A stretch of DNA of 64,000 nt. It comes from Clostridiaceae bacterium. Its GTDB lineage: Bacteria > Bacillota > Clostridia > Oscillospirales > Butyricicoccaceae. The position numbers and the translations under genes were made by a program. Below the pieces are notes generated by a model, which did not search any database, was not told the origin of the DNA, and worked only from the letters and a program-made list of their open reading frames with translations. Below, one piece after another: positions 32,010-40,516 of this stretch. The number at the start of each line of letters is the position of its first letter. Within the stretch, counting starts at the first letter, position 1. The stretch is taken from positions 44,409-108,408 of the forward strand of contig QXXE01000005.1 of the NCBI GenBank assembly GCA_009911355.1, written 5' to 3'.

Positions 32010-34715
32010 TTATCCGCGAAGAACTGCATGAAATTCTGTTTCGAGCGCCTGGATGGCCTTCTGCATCGCCCCGTCGCACTCCTCGTCGGTCAGCGTCCGG
32101 TCAGGCGCGCGCAGGCTCAGCGAGTACGCCACCGACTTCTGCCCCTGCGGCACCTGCTCGCCGCGGTACACGTCAAACAGCGTGACATTTTCCAGGATCG
32201 CCCCCGCCGCGCCGCGTACCGCCTGTTCCAGCGCCGCAACCGGCACCTCGTCGGCGACCAGCACCGCGATATCGCGCGTCGAAGCCGGGAACTTCGGCAG
32301 CGGCTTATACAGCTTCACGGTCCCGGCGCTCTCAAACAGCGCGTCCAGGCGCAGCTCGGCCGCCAGCACCTCGCCGGAAAGGCCAAAGCCCTTCGCCACC
32401 GTCGGGTGGACCGTGCCAAACGTGCCAAGCAGCGTTTCGCCCGCGTATACCTTCGCGCAGCGCCCCGGGTGGTAGGACGGGTTTCCGGCGTCCGCCGCAA
32501 AGCGGACCCCCTGCACGTCCAGGCAGCGGCAGACCGCTTCTATCACGCCCTTGAACGCGAAGAAGTCCATGCGCCCATAGCTGCCCAGCGTCAAAATGCG
32601 TTCCTCATGCGGCAGCTTGCCGGCGCAGACTCTGCCGCCCTCTACTTCCGGCGTGTAGACCGTGCCGATCTCATAAAGCGATACCGCCGGGTTGCGATGG
32701 GCATGGTTGTGCGCGAGCGACGACAGCATCGACGGCAGCACCGTCGTGCGCATGACCGAGAAATCCTCGCCCAGCGGGTTTGTGATGGTAACCGACAGGC
32801 GGCGCGGGTCGTCTGCGGGCAGCGCGATGCTGTCATACACCTTCGGGCTGACAAACGAGAAGGTCATCGACTGGCTGAAGCCTGCCGACAGGCAGGCCTG
32901 CCCAACCGTGCGCTCCATGCGCTGGCGCGGGCTGAGCCCGCCTTGCACCGTCTCGCCCGCGTACAGGCGGGTCGGGATATTGTTATAGCCGTAAATCCGC
33001 GCAACTTCCTCCGCGAGATCGCACATACGCTCAATATCGGTGCGGAAGGAGGGCACCACAACCCGATCCCCTTCGACCTTGAAATACAGGCGTTCCAGGA
33101 TGGCCTTCTGCTCGTCCGCAGAAAGCGCCAGCCCAAGCAGCGCGTTCATCTTGTCCGGCTCAAAGGGCAGCGTCTTCGGTTCCGGGCTGGAGAAGTCGAC
33201 GTCGATCACGCCGTCGATCACCTCGCCCGCACCCAGCTGCTCTACCAGCTCGCAGGCGCGCAGCACTGCGGGAAGGGTCTGCTTGGGGTCGAGCCCCTTC
33301 TCGAAACGCCCGGAAGCCTCGGTGCGCATCCCAAGCGCCTTTGCGGTGACACGGATGGTTGCGCCGTGGAAGCAGGCCGACTCGAACACAACGGTTTCCG
33401 TCGCGTCGGTGATCTCCGAGTTTGCGCCGCCCATAACGCCCGCAATCGCAACCGGCTTCGATCCGTCGCAGATGGCGAGCATTTCCGGGGTAATGGCGCG
33501 GGACTGCCCGTCCAGCGTCTCAATGGCTTCGCCGGGCTGCGGGCGGCGGACGACGATCTCACCGTCGGCAAGGCAGGCGTAGTCAAACGCGTGCATCGGC
33601 TGGCCGTATTCCAGCATGACGTAGTTGGTGATATCGACGATGTTGTTGATCGGGCGCACGCCTGCCGCGTGCAGGCGCTGGCGCATCCACGCCGGGGAGG
33701 GCTCGATCCTGATGTTCTTTACCAGCTTGGCGGTGTAGCGCGGGCAAAGCTCCGGCTCCCTGACCTCGACCGAAAGGTGCTCGCGGATATCGCCGCCGCA
33801 GCCCTTCACCTGCGGGTCGGGGATGTGCAGCGGGCGGGCAAAGGTCGCGGCGGTCTCGCGCGCAAGGCCGATCACCGACAGGCAGTCGGGGCGGTTGGAG
33901 GTGATCTCAAACTCGGCAACCAGCCCGTCAAGGCCGAGCACCTTGCGGATATCGTCGCCAGGTGCCGCGCCCTCCTCGTCCAGCACAAAAATACCGTCCT
34001 CGATGCAGTTCGGGAATTCCTCCTGGCGGGCGTGCAGGTCCGCCAGGGTGCAGACCTCCCCACGGCCGGTGTCGACGGCGACAAAATCGCCCTCGTGGAT
34101 GTTCATGCAGCCGGTGGAAACGGTTTCCCCGCCCTTGCCGAGATCGACGGCCAGCTCATACTGGGAGTAGCCGGTGGTTTTGACTGCCAGCACCTTTGCG
34201 GCGAGCACCTTGCCGAAAATCTTATAACCGGGCGTGAGCTCCTCGGGCAGCGAGGGCTTTTCGCCCTTGATGCAGTGGTAATCATTCAGGATTGCAGCGG
34301 CCTTGATCTCTGCGTAAGGCGCGTTGTGCTGGTCGAGCGCCAGCTCGCGCAGCGAGCACAGCATGCCGTTGGACGCTTCGCCGCGCAGCTTGCCCTTTGT
34401 GATCTTCACGCCGCCGGGGAGGGTCGACTTGTGCTTGGCAACCGGGATCAGGTCGCCTGCATGGATATTCCATGCGCCGGTGCAGATTTGGATGGTTTCC
34501 CCGCCCACGTCGATCTGGCAGACCCACATATGGTCGGAGTTGGGATGGCGCGCCATTTCACAGATGCGCCCGGCAACGACATTTTCGATCTCCGCGCCGA
34601 GCGGAACAACCTCCTCGACCTTAGAGCCGGACATGGTCATGGCGGCGTCGTACTCGCGTGGGGTGACGCCTTCGATGCTGGTATAATCAGAAAGCCAGGA
34701 AAGCGGCAGTTTCAT
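32010..34715 (-). CDS. pheT: Phenylalanyl-tRNA synthetase beta subunit, with an insertion
   Basis: PheT pairs with PheS to charge tRNA-Phe. At 901 residues it is about 100 longer than usual. Domains: B1/tRNA-binding OB (about 46-112, VVAGRICEMARHPNSDHMWVCQIDVGGE), B3/B4 with editing site, B5, the catalytic-like core and a C-terminal FDX-ACB domain (about 810-901, PLPKFPASTRDIAVLVADEVP). Between residues 128 and 238 there is extra sequence that looks like a second OB copy: GGETVSTGCMNIHEGDFVAV matches GGETIQICTGAWNIHAGDLI. Normal PheT passes directly from GMLCS-ELGL to EGILELPED. It is co-transcribed with pheS under a T-box. Confidence 0.95.
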   Translation of the reverse strand: MKLPLSWLSDYTSIEGVTPREYDAAMTMSGSKVEEVVPLGAEIENVVAGRICEMARHPNSDHMWVCQIDVGGETIQICTGAWNIHAGDLIPVAKHKSTLPGGVKITKGKLRGEASNGMLCSLRELALDQHNAPYAEIKAAAILNDYHCIKGEKPSLPEELTPGYKIFGKVLAAKVLAVKTTGYSQYELAVDLGKGGETVSTGCMNIHEGDFVAVDTGRGEVCTLADLHARQEEFPNCIEDGIFVLDEEGAAPGDDIRKVLGLDGLVAEFEITSNRPDCLSVIGLARETAATFARPLHIPDPQVKGCGGDIREHLSVEVREPELCPRYTAKLVKNIRIEPSPAWMRQRLHAAGVRPINNIVDITNYVMLEYGQPMHAFDYACLADGEIVVRRPQPGEAIETLDGQSRAITPEMLAICDGSKPVAIAGVMGGANSEITDATETVVFESACFHGATIRVTAKALGMRTEASGRFEKGLDPKQTLPAVLRACELVEQLGAGEVIDGVIDVDFSSPEPKTLPFEPDKMNALLGLALSADEQKAILERLYFKVEGDRVVVPSFRTDIERMCDLAEEVARIYGYNNIPTRLYAGETVQGGLSPRQRMERTVGQACLSAGFSQSMTFSFVSPKVYDSIALPADDPRRLSVTITNPLGEDFSVMRTTVLPSMLSSLAHNHAHRNPAVSLYEIGTVYTPEVEGGRVCAGKLPHEERILTLGSYGRMDFFAFKGVIEAVCRCLDVQGVRFAADAGNPSYHPGRCAKVYAGETLLGTFGTVHPTVAKGFGLSGEVLAAELRLDALFESAGTVKLYKPLPKFPASTRDIAVLVADEVPVAALEQAVRGAAGAILENVTLFDVYRGEQVPQGQKSVAYSLSLRAPDRTLTDEECDGAMQKAIQALETEFHAVLRG

Positions 34716-34741
34716 GATAGTATTTCCTCCTCTTCCTCAAA

Positions 34742-35761
34742 TTAAAACTGTTCCAGGAAACGCACGTCGTTCTCATAGAACAGGCGGATATCGTCGATTT
34801 TGAAGCGGCCCATGACCGTGCGCTCAAGGCCAACGCCGAACGCGTAGCCGGAGTATTCCTCGGGGTCGATGCCGCAGACTTCCAGCACGTGGGGGTGCAC
34901 CATACCGCAGCCAAGGATTTCGATCCAGCCCTCGCCTTTGCAGAGGCGGCAGCCTTCGCCGTGGCAGCGGTAGCACTGGATATCCATTTCGGCGGAGGGC
35001 TCGGTGAAGGGGAAGTGGTGGGGGCGGAAGCGGACGACGGTATCATCGCCGTACAGGCGCTTCGCGAACAGTTCCAGGATGCCCTTGAGGTCGCTCATTG
35101 CGATGCCCTTGTCAACGACCAGCCCTTCGATCTGGTGGAACAGGGGGGAATGGGTTGCGTCGGAAGCGTCGGAGCGGTAAACGCGGCCGGGGGCGATAAT
35201 GCGGATGGGCGGCTGTTTCTTCTCCATGACACGGATCTGCATCCCGGAGGTCTGGGTGCGCAGGACGACGTTATCGGAAATATAGAAGGTGTCCTGGGTA
35301 TCGCGGGCGGGGTGGTCCTTGGGGATATTGAGCGCTTCAAAGTTGTAGTAGTCGAGTTCGACCTCCGGGCCGTCGGCGATGGAGAACCCGAGGCCGATGA
35401 AGATATCCTCGATCTCATGAAGCACGAGGTCAAGGGGATGCTCATGGCCCAGCGCGGTACCGGTGCCGGGCATGGTCACGTCGATGGTTTCGGCTTTCAG
35501 CCTGGCTTCAAGGGCGAGGGCGGAAAGCTTTTCCTTCTGTTCGTCGAGGGCCTGTTCGACGGCGGCGCGCACGTCGTTGACCAGTTGGCCGATGGCGGGG
35601 CGCTCCTCGGGGGAAAGGTTCTTCATGCCTTTGAGGAGGGCGGTCAGTTCGCCCTTTTTGCCGAGGAATTTCACGCGCACCGCGTCGAGGTCGCGGGCGT
35701 TTGCGGCGGCGGCAAGCTCTTGCTTCGCGTTTGAGAGGATGGCTTCGAGCTGTTGTTTCAT
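34742..35761 (-). CDS. pheS: Phenylalanyl-tRNA synthetase alpha subunit
   Basis: The catalytic class II subunit. The 339-residue product has an N-terminal coiled-coil arm (about residues 1-90, with [21 protein letters not shown]), motif 2 ([24 protein letters not shown]), [17 protein letters not shown] and motif 3 ([21 protein letters not shown]). [22 protein letters not shown] is a cysteine-containing loop seen in many bacterial PheS. It precedes pheT by 26 bases; the T-box at 35951-36255 controls both. Confidence 0.97.
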   Translation of the reverse strand: MKQQLEAILSNAKQELAAAANARDLDAVRVKFLGKKGELTALLKGMKNLSPEERPAIGQLVNDVRAAVEQALDEQKEKLSALALEARLKAETIDVTMPGTGTALGHEHPLDLVLHEIEDIFIGLGFSIADGPEVELDYYNFEALNIPKDHPARDTQDTFYISDNVVLRTQTSGMQIRVMEKKQPPIRIIAPGRVYRSDASDATHSPLFHQIEGLVVDKGIAMSDLKGILELFAKRLYGDDTVVRFRPHHFPFTEPSAEMDIQCYRCHGEGCRLCKGEGWIEILGCGMVHPHVLEVCGIDPEEYSGYAFGVGLERTVMGRFKIDDIRLFYENDVRFLEQF

Positions 35762-35798
35762 TCGTGTACACTCCTTTTTTTTGCGTACCAGCCGTTAC

Positions 35799-35914
35799 GC
35801 CCAGGGGCTCTGCCCCCGGGACCCCCGCCCCTCGCCGGGGAGGCGTCCTCCTGCCGGACGGGCACCAGAGGGACCCGTCCCTCTGGACTCCCTTTCACGC
35901 CTGCGGGCGGGACG
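35799..35914. repeat. Dispersed palindromic repeat, copy 9 (between T-box and pheS)
   Basis: CAGGGGCTCTGCCCCCGGG, CCCCTCGCCGGGGAGG, module B as CCAGAGGGACCCGTCCCTCTGG (22 bases, at 35867-35888) and module C. It lies inside the pheST leader after the T-box terminator, so read-through transcripts carry it. Confidence 0.8.
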
Positions 35915-35950
35915 GGGACCAGTACGCATCTATTTTTTATTGGGCGGCGG

Positions 35951-36255
35951 AAAAAAAGCCCCCGTCCTGTTTTTAGGACGAAGGCTGCTGGCTTCCGTGG
36001 TACCACCTAAATTCGCGGCAGTGCGCCGCGCACTTATTCCGGCCCCGCAGCGCACCCATCGTGCGGCGGCGGGCCTGTGAGCCTGATAACGCAGGCCGGG
36101 CGGGGCGGCTTAGTTTGGGGAGAACCCGGTTCAGCGGCCCTGCTCACAGGGGAACTTCTGCAAGGCTCCTTTGAGGCGGCTCGCAGCCGGTGACCGCCAT
36201 TCTCTGCCAAAGGGAAGCTTCACATACTTTTCCTGATCATTGCATTTTTTGATAT
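35951..36255 (-). ncRNA. T-box leader of pheST
   Basis: The minus strand carries the T-box core GGTGGTACCACG (36007-35996) and, just after it, the terminator stem AGCCTTCGTCCT / AGGACGGGGGCT (35986-35957) followed by TTTTTTT. Upstream sequence folds as stem I with a purine-rich AGAA-type bulge and a UUC triplet at 36154-36152 (in CAGAAGTTCCCC) as the probable phenylalanine specifier. Uncharged tRNA-Phe would pair with specifier and T-box and favour the antiterminator. The gene downstream (pheS) agrees with the specifier. Confidence 0.88.
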
Positions 36256-36262
36256 TGCTAAT

Positions 36263-36291
36263 ACTATAACACGGTTTTTCCGAAAAAGCAA
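36263..36291 (-). promoter_or_regulatory. pheST (T-box) promoter
   Basis: TTGCTT (36291-36286), 17 bases and TATAGT (36268-36263) on the minus strand. Confidence 0.7.
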
Positions 36292-36356
36292 GGGTAAACC
36301 CTAAAATTTTTCGGCTTCAGCAATCCCCCCCCCCGATTGCAGCAGGGACAAAACAC

Positions 36357-36388
36357 GGCCAGCCCGCTGTCCTTATGGCGGGCTGGCC
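36357..36388. repeat. Recurrent CAGCCCGC/GCGGGCTG hairpin, copy 3
   Basis: GGCCAGCCCGC (36357-36367) and GCGGGCTGGCC (36378-36388), loop TGTCCTTATG. Confidence 0.7.
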
Positions 36389-36402
36389 ACTGGGCAGCCG
36401 CA

Positions 36403-36660
36403 GCTGGCGGGAACCCAGTCCCCCGTCCCGCCCGCAGGCGTGAAAGGGAGTCCAGAGGGACGAACCGCCGCCTTTTCATGCGCCCGTTAGGGCGCGCGGC
36501 GGTGAGTTTAAGCGGCGGCGCGCGATTTTCGAGCGCGCCGTAAACAACATGCCGGTGGCATGTTGTTTAGCGCACGGCCAAGTCCCTCTGGTGCCCGTCC
36601 GGCAGGAGGACGCCTCCCCGGCGAGGGGCGGGGGTCCCGGGGGCAGAGCCCCTGGGCGCG
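36403..36660. repeat. Dispersed palindromic repeat, copy 10, interrupted
   Basis: Module C in reverse (36424-36441) is followed by the left half of module B (TCCAGAGGGACGA, ending at 36463). The right half (AGTCCCTCTGG) resumes at 36581 and continues into CCTCCCCGGCGAGGGGCGG and CGGGGGCAGAGCCCCTGGG. Compare the intact copy at 20789-20893. The 118 intervening bases are listed separately. Confidence 0.75.
36464..36581. mobile_element. 118-base hairpin-rich insertion inside a module B palindrome
   Basis: It separates the two halves of an otherwise standard module. It contains three stems: GCGCCC/GGGCGC (36481-36495), GGCGCGC/GCGCGCC around ATTTTCGA (36514-36538) and TAAACAACATGCC/GGCATGTTGTTTA (36541-36569, 13-bp stem). 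There is no open frame of note and no clear target duplication beyond one ambiguous A. It behaves like a small non-autonomous element; the class is unknown. Confidence 0.4.
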
Positions 36661-36665
36661 CCGTC

Positions 36666-37211
36666 TCAGGGCAGGAACCGCAGCACCACCGACGCCGCGC
36701 CCAGCCCGAAGCACAGCAGCAGCGCAGGCCGGTATTTGCCCAGCGCGTACCAATAGCCGAACCGCATCCCCCGCGGCTGGTCGAGCGACGCGCAGAACGC
36801 CGCCGCCGCCGTCACCAGCAGGCACGGGACCGTCACCACCGCCTGAAAGCCAAAGGTTTTCAGCGACAGCCACACGGTTTCCCACGCAGGCTCTCCCAGC
36901 AGCGCCGCAACCGAAAACGCCAGCACAAACGCCCGCGCCGCAACAACCGCCGAAATAAACAGCCCCCCCGGCGGCAGCGCCCCCGCCCCCACCGCGCCCG
37001 CCAGCCAAAGCAGCGTGCCCATAAGCAGCATCGCCCCGTTTGGCTCCGAAGGCAGGCCGATCGACAGCTCTACCCCACGGCTTGTACTGATTACGCCGGT
37101 CAGCGAGCCCGCAACCGCCCCGCACAGGAATACCGCCGTCAGGAACACAAACGCCGGGGTCTGCGTCAGTCCCGAAATCGAAAAAAAGCTGAGAACATTC
37201 TGTCTTTTCAT
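36666..37211 (-). CDS. Five- to six-segment membrane protein, possibly SpoIIM-like
   Basis: The 181-residue product starts MKRQNVLSFFSIS after GGAGG (start 37211, not the upstream ATG at 37229). It has hydrophobic segments at about residues 18-40, 58-80, 84-105, 118-140 and 155-178. The first (FVFLTAVFLCGAVAGSLTGV) and the PPGGLFISAVVAARAF segment recall stage II sporulation protein M, which acts in the engulfment complex with SpoIIP and SpoIID. Length is close to that family. No other sporulation gene is in the window, so the call is tentative. Confidence 0.4.
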   Translation of the reverse strand: MKRQNVLSFFSISGLTQTPAFVFLTAVFLCGAVAGSLTGVISTSRGVELSIGLPSEPNGAMLLMGTLLWLAGAVGAGALPPGGLFISAVVAARAFVLAFSVAALLGEPAWETVWLSLKTFGFQAVVTVPCLLVTAAAAFCASLDQPRGMRFGYWYALGKYRPALLLCFGLGAASVVLRFLP

Positions 37212-37309
37212 AAGCTCCTCCACTGGCAACAGGGAATCGTTTATTAACAGAATATTCTCAGCCCGCGGCGGTTAGAACCCCGTTTCCCGGCCCCGCCGTG
37301 CCCAGCCTA

Positions 37310-37798
37310 TCAGCTGGTAAAATCATCCATCACGCAGAAGCTCGCCAGGATGTCCCTGCACGGCTCCACCTGGAACGGCAGGAAATCCTTGCTGAATTCC
37401 ATCACCGTGTGATAGCTGCCGTCTTCCGCCTGCTCCACAGGCGCCGCAAGGATCTCCGTCCCCTTGACCACCCGCTCCGCAACGTAAGCCACATCTACCT
37501 TTTTGCAGATCGCAATCACAATGCGCCCGCGCGTACAGCCCATCACCGGCGCAAGCGCCGTGCCCAGCTCGCTGCGCTTGTCTGCGCACACTACAACAAT
37601 TTCCGCCTTTACCACTGCGTTCATCTCGTCCGGCAGGAGCGTTACCCCCCGGTCCCCGAACGCCGCGCAGCATTCCTCATCCGTGCGCGCTACCAGCACG
37701 TTTTCCTTCGGCAGCACCTCTTTGTCCAGCACTGCACCGATCACCGTGGGCAGCAGCCCGCCCTCGCCTATAAACGCTGCTTTGATCTTATGCGGCAT
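37310..37798 (-). CDS. Short ProC-like NAD(P)-binding protein
   Basis: The 162-residue product begins MPHKIKAAFIGEGGLLPTVIGAVL, a Rossmann start with a glycine-rich turn (GEGG) like pyrroline-5-carboxylate reductase, followed by a variant of the VLPKENVLVA-RTDEECCAAFGDRGVTLLPDEMNAVVKAEIVVVCADK pattern seen in ProC. It lacks the C-terminal dimerisation domain of ProC (about 270 residues), so it is probably not a working reductase. It lies downstream of the SCIFF maturase gene on the same strand with a 112-base gap. GGAGG and an ATG at 37798 define the start. Confidence 0.4.
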   Translation of the reverse strand: MPHKIKAAFIGEGGLLPTVIGAVLDKEVLPKENVLVARTDEECCAAFGDRGVTLLPDEMNAVVKAEIVVVCADKRSELGTALAPVMGCTRGRIVIAICKKVDVAYVAERVVKGTEILAAPVEQAEDGSYHTVMEFSKDFLPFQVEPCRDILASFCVMDDFTS

Positions 37799-37909
37799 AC
37801 AGTCCACCTCCAAGATTTTCTTTCTTCCATCCCCTATCATAATCCGCAAAACCCGATTTTGCAATCGGAATTTCGCAGATTTTTTCGATTTGTTCAGACC
37901 AACAAAGTT

Positions 37910-39274
37910 CTATGCCTCCTGCTCGGCGGCTTTCAGGTAGATTGCACATTCGAGGCGCTTTTTTTCCATCTCGCAGCCCATCGCATAGGGCTCGTCCATA
38001 TCGCCGCTCATGTTCAGGTTCGCCGCGTTGCAGCCGCCGCTGCAATAGAATTTCGCCCAGCAGGAACGGCATTTTTTGCGGGAATAGATATTTTTTGCAG
38101 CAAATTCGCGCGCAAGCCCCTCGTCCAGCGTATCGTCCAGCACGCTGCCCTGGCGGTATTCCTCCTTGCCGACAAACTGGTGGCAGGGGTAGATATCGCC
38201 CTCCGGCGTGACCGCGACATACTCATACCCCGCGCCGCAGCCGCGCAGCCGCTTGATTACGCAAGGCCCCTGGTCGAGATCGACCATAAAATGGAAGAAA
38301 TTCAGCTTTTCCCCCTGCCTGCGCTTTTCCAGGATCAGGTCGGTCAGGCGGTCATATTCGGCGAAGATCGCGGGCAGGTCGGACACCGAAAGGTCATAGC
38401 CCGTCCCCGGCTCGCTCGTCACCGGCTCGACCGACAGCCGCTCAAAGCCCTCGCCCGCGATCGACATCACGTCCGACGCAAAATCGAGGTTCTTCGACGT
38501 GAACGTCCCCCGCGCGTAGTAGTCCAATTGCGGGTCGCGCTGCTCAACCAACGCGCGGAACTTTGGCACGATGAGGTCATAGCTGCCATCCCCCGAAACC
38601 GTTTTGCGCATCTCGTCGTTGACCTCGCGCCGCCCGTCGAGCGACAGCACAACGTTGTCCATATTTTCGTTGATGTAGCGCGCCTTTTCCTCGTCAAGCA
38701 GCAGACCGTTGGTCGTAATCGTAAAACGGAAATGCTTGCCTGCCGATTCTTCCAGCGAGCGCGCATATTCTACCGTTTTCTGCACGGTATCGAACGCCAT
38801 CAGCGGCTCGCCGCCGAAGAAATCGATCTCAATATTCTTTCGCTTGCCGGAACGGCGCACCACAAAATCGACCGCCGCCTTGGCGACCTCAAACGGCATG
38901 GTTTTGCGTCCCGTGCCAAAGTCGCCGGTCGACGCAAAGCAATACTGGCACCGCAGGTTGCAGTCATGCGCGACATGCAGGCACAGCGCCTTGACCGGCG
39001 CGCCGGCGGGGATGTACTTCGCGACTTCGAGATAGTCGTCCTTTGAAAACAGCTGCCCGTTCAGGTACAGCCCGTACAGCTCGGTATAAGCCGCCTCGAC
39101 CTCCGCGCGCGGGTACTGCGGCAGCGACTGGAAAATCCGCGGCGGGCACTGCGCCCCCATATCCGAGGTCAGCAGCCCGGAAACCGCATACGCAACCTCG
39201 TCTACCAGGTGTACCGCACCGCTGTTCACATCGAGGATAAAATACATCCCCTTCATAGTATAACGATGGATCAT
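37910..39274 (-). CDS. scfB: SCIFF peptide maturase, radical SAM/SPASM thioether synthase
   Basis: ScfB installs sulfur-to-gamma-carbon thioether links in the SCIFF peptide (a ranthipeptide). The 454-residue product starts MIHRYTMKGMYFILDVNSGAVHLVD, a peptide-recognition (RRE-like) N-terminal region, and then has the radical SAM site CNLRCQYCFASTGDF (about 104-118), FFGGEPLM, and SPASM cysteines in GCGAGYEYVAVTPEGDIYPCHQF and CRSCWAKFYCSGGCNAAN near the C-terminus. It lies 73 bases downstream of scfA, with a weak hairpin between, so the peptide is probably made in excess. The set is nearly universal in Clostridia. Confidence 0.96.
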   Translation of the reverse strand: MIHRYTMKGMYFILDVNSGAVHLVDEVAYAVSGLLTSDMGAQCPPRIFQSLPQYPRAEVEAAYTELYGLYLNGQLFSKDDYLEVAKYIPAGAPVKALCLHVAHDCNLRCQYCFASTGDFGTGRKTMPFEVAKAAVDFVVRRSGKRKNIEIDFFGGEPLMAFDTVQKTVEYARSLEESAGKHFRFTITTNGLLLDEEKARYINENMDNVVLSLDGRREVNDEMRKTVSGDGSYDLIVPKFRALVEQRDPQLDYYARGTFTSKNLDFASDVMSIAGEGFERLSVEPVTSEPGTGYDLSVSDLPAIFAEYDRLTDLILEKRRQGEKLNFFHFMVDLDQGPCVIKRLRGCGAGYEYVAVTPEGDIYPCHQFVGKEEYRQGSVLDDTLDEGLAREFAAKNIYSRKKCRSCWAKFYCSGGCNAANLNMSGDMDEPYAMGCEMEKKRLECAIYLKAAEQEA

Positions 39275-39302
39275 GTTTTAACTCTCCTATAGATACAGCA
39301 AA

Positions 39303-39331
39303 CAGGGCGCGCCGGTCTGCTCAGCACGCCC
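39303..39331 (-). terminator. Hairpin between scfA and scfB
   Basis: CAGGGCG (39303-39309) pairs with CGCCCTG (39325-39331), followed on the minus strand by TTTGCTGT. It may partly terminate after scfA and set the peptide-to-enzyme ratio. Confidence 0.5.
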
Positions 39332-39347
39332 TGCCCACTTTTTTTAC

Positions 39348-39488
39348 TTACTTGTTCTCGCATTTCTGGTTCGCAACGGTGCACGAGGTCTTGCAAGCGG
39401 ACTGGCAAGAGGTCTGGCACTCGCCGCAGCCGCCCTTTGCAGCAGTCTGCTTCAGGGTTGCGGAAGTCAGGGTCTTGATGTGCTTCAT
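39348..39488 (-). CDS. scfA: SCIFF six-cysteine peptide precursor
   Basis: A 46-residue peptide translated from ATG 39488 to TAA 39348. It begins MKHIKTLTSATLKQTAAKGG and has six cysteines (GGCGEC, TSC, SAC, TSC, QKC) in the last 27 residues, matching the six-cysteines-in-forty-five-residues family. The leader half lacks cysteine; the Cys-rich half is the part that ScfB crosslinks. GGAGG lies eight bases before the start. Its biological role in the cell remains unknown; export and cleavage partners are not visible here. Confidence 0.95.
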   Translation of the reverse strand: MKHIKTLTSATLKQTAAKGGCGECQTSCQSACKTSCTVANQKCENK

Positions 39489-39548
39489 CTGGGAAACCTC
39501 CTTTTTATTTTTCATCATCCCGGCGGCTTGCCGCCGCTGGTTTTTCTG

Positions 39549-39953
39549 CTATCTCCTGCGTTTTTTCTTTTTGCGCCGCCGGGAGCCGATAAACGCGCCG
39601 ATAAAGGACGCGAACAGCGCCGCCGCCGCATTGACAGCGATCTGGGGCAGGTCAGCCGGTTCGGAGAACCACGAAATGCTCAACAGCACCACGCACAGCA
39701 GCACAGCCGCCCCCGCGCCGAGCCCCCAGAACAGCCGGTTGCCCGGCGCGCGGCGCGCGGCGAGGAAGGCTGCGAGCAACACGCCCACGCACAGCGCGGA
39801 GACCGCGAGCGCGGGGATGCTGCCCATATCGGCGCGCCCTGCTTTTACCGCGCACGCGCCCAGCAGCATCCCGAGCAGCGCCGCCGCCAATCCGACCAGG
39901 ACCGGGAACGCAAGCACCCGATCCAGGGGCATGGCCCCCTCTGTCTTTTTCAT
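39549..39953 (-). CDS. TIGR04086 family membrane protein
   Basis: The 134-residue product has four hydrophobic segments (about residues 14-34, 46-64, 76-94, 104-122) and a highly basic C-terminus (GSRRRKKKKRRR). It matches the TIGR04086 putative membrane family, which is habitually encoded between yajC and the SCIFF peptide in Clostridia. A role in SCIFF handling is suspected from this linkage only. GGAGG precedes the ATG. Confidence 0.85.
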   Translation of the reverse strand: MKKTEGAMPLDRVLAFPVLVGLAAALLGMLLGACAVKAGRADMGSIPALAVSALCVGVLLAAFLAARRAPGNRLFWGLGAGAAVLLCVVLLSISWFSEPADLPQIAVNAAAALFASFIGAFIGSRRRKKKKRRR

Positions 39954-40048
39954 AATTGTCCCTCCTGCCGAACGTTCTTGAAACGGTGGTGTTCTGTTCC
40001 AATCCTATTCGGCGAAAAGGCGCCCTAGAACCTGTTCCCTGCGCCGCG

Positions 40049-40396
40049 TCAGCCCTTCGGGGCTTCCACCTTCTCGGCAGGTTCGGCCTCCTTGCCGCGG
40101 ATCGCCCAGCGGTAAATGCGCAGCTTGGTGCGGTCGCTCGAGGTCTCAATCGTGAGAACGTCGTCCTTGATGCTGACCACCTTGCCGATAAAGCCGCCGA
40201 TGGTCGAAATCTCGTCTCCCACCTGGATAGAATTGCGCATTTCACGCTCTTCCTTGTCGCGTTTTTTCTGCGGGCGGATCATGAAGAAATAAAGCAGCGC
40301 CACCATCAGGACCAGCGGCAGGATACCCATAATCGTCTGCATATAGGCGCTTCCGTCCATCGCCATGCCTTCCGCAGCCAAACGGATCATATTCAT
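40049..40396 (-). CDS. yajC: Preprotein translocase subunit YajC
   Basis: YajC associates with SecDF at the translocon. The 115-residue product has one membrane segment (about residues 18-40, GILPLVLMVALLYFFMIRP) followed by the conserved QKKRDKEEREMRNSIQVGDEISTIGGFIGKVVSIKDD and a charged Lys/Glu/Pro tail. Start ATG 40396 follows GGAGG; an earlier ATG at 40420 is less well placed. It heads the yajC-TIGR04086-scfA-scfB group from the promoter at 40436-40464. secDF is 33 kb away. Confidence 0.95.
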   Translation of the reverse strand: MNMIRLAAEGMAMDGSAYMQTIMGILPLVLMVALLYFFMIRPQKKRDKEEREMRNSIQVGDEISTIGGFIGKVVSIKDDVLTIETSSDRTKLRIYRWAIRGKEAEPAEKVEAPKG

Positions 40397-40435
40397 GCCA
40401 GTACACCTCCAAATCGTCATAGCATTCTTCCTATC

Positions 40436-40464
40436 ATTATACTAGAAAAATCCTGCGATGACAA
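40436..40464 (-). promoter_or_regulatory. Promoter of the yajC-scfAB group
   Basis: TTGTCA (40464-40459), 17 bases and TATAAT (40441-40436) on the minus strand. Confidence 0.8.
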
Positions 40465-40516
40465 GCATTTTCTTCCGGTTCCCGGAATTTTGCCCAGGCC
40501 CAGGGTTTGGCGCGGC

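Noticed and set aside
32028..34745. 905-codon open frame on the plus strand
   Set aside because: Antisense of pheT, which is unmistakable on the minus strand.
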